NCBI RefSeq assembly: GCF_949987535.1
Contig: NC_080067.1
Coordinates: 83,043,985-83,107,984 of the forward strand
Length of the DNA stretch: 64,000 nucleotides
Direction of reading: 5' to 3'
Source: Balaenoptera acutorostrata
Lineage: Eukaryota > Chordata > Mammalia > Artiodactyla > Balaenopteridae
Shown: piece after piece, positions 63,546 through 64,000 of the stretch
Numbering within the stretch: position 1 is the first letter of the stretch
How the letters are laid out: each line of letters opens with the position of its first letter
Position numbers and translations under genes: made by a program
Notes under the pieces: generated by a model
The model's database searches: none
What the model saw: the letters and a program-made list of their open reading frames with translations, nothing else
What the model was told of the DNA's origin: nothing

Positions 63546-64000
63546 AGACACAGTGAGTTTGTTTTTCATCAGAAGAAATATTTGAGAAATATAATTCACT
63601 TTTCCAGATAGTAAATTCTTATGGACTAAATTTCCTTACCCAGAAAATTTTCTTAATGGAAGCCTTTTCTGCCACAAAAGCCAGCTAGCGTCAGTGACCA
63701 GTGATTGCTTTATCCAAGTGTTTGAAATACACCACCCATTGGAGCCAGTTCCAGACTTTAACCATAGAATTGTGCCTGTTTTCCAGTCATCTTTTCAAGG
63801 CTTCAGACTTTCCTGAGGAAATACTTCTTGCAGTGCTTTTCTCAAAGTAATATGACTTTCCAACTCCTATACAACCCAGGTCCTCTGGTGACCTGTTCTG
63901 CTTTTTGGTGCAAATTACTATCTTTGGAGAAACTTGCATCAGTAGTGAAATACCACTATGGTGGTCTTAAATCTCCAAAGATGAGTGGTTGCATCAGAAA
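63546..64000. other. Intron 12 to window end, unassigned
   Basis: No KPNA1 exon 13 coding sequence is visible up to the window edge. Confidence 0.5.

Noticed and set aside
1..64000. CRISPR arrays, operons, bacterial-type systems, tRNA or rRNA genes
   Set aside because: None seen. tRNA-like boxes occur only within tRNA-derived SINEs, and the repeats present are interspersed, not spaced arrays. I found no evidence of a novel multi-gene system here.

Overview
The window is mammalian nuclear DNA, most likely from a cetacean. The main reason is at least 19 copies of the tRNA-Glu-derived CHR-type SINE, in both short (about 115-200 bp) and long (about 270-345 bp) forms. There is also a cetartiodactyl-type mariner and an artiodactyl-type Tigger1a deletion derivative. 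I saw no ruminant Bov-tA/BovB, pig PRE-1 or primate Alu element. The species cannot be fixed from the sequence alone.

The only functional gene I can support is KPNA1 (importin alpha-5, karyopherin alpha-1), read on the + strand. Eleven coding exons (numbered 2-12, assuming one upstream non-coding exon) lie between 21103 and 60671. They join in frame at GT-AG junctions into the first 416 complete codons plus two bases of codon 417. This covers the importin-beta-binding domain and ARM repeats 1 to about 7. The promoter, exon 1 and the C-terminal exons lie outside the window.

Layout: 1-21097 is the 3' part of intron 1, dense in LINE-1 (including a long L1 composite at about 13.86-20.97 kb holding a mariner, a Tigger, a SINE and a 63-bp L1). 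21232-38794 is intron 2 (L1-in-L1 nesting, MER1-like and Tigger1 DNA transposons, SINE cluster). 38903-51152 holds introns 3-5 (an LTR, L2, an ancient CR1/L3 relic, a near-consensus cryptic exon, and a decayed cerebellin-1-like exon). 51153-60671 holds the closely spaced ARM-repeat exons. 60672-64000 is intron 12 with L2 and three SINEs.

The most interesting observations are: a 49-nt candidate poison exon at 44215-44263 just ahead of exon 5, whose own donor site is weak; a CBLN1-like exon fossil at 47540-47700; two L1 insertions only 54 and 63 bp long with clean target-site duplications; a mariner that keeps all three catalytic Asp motifs; and a strong G-quadruplex motif in intron 1. I found no evidence of a novel multi-gene system, RNA gene or CRISPR array.
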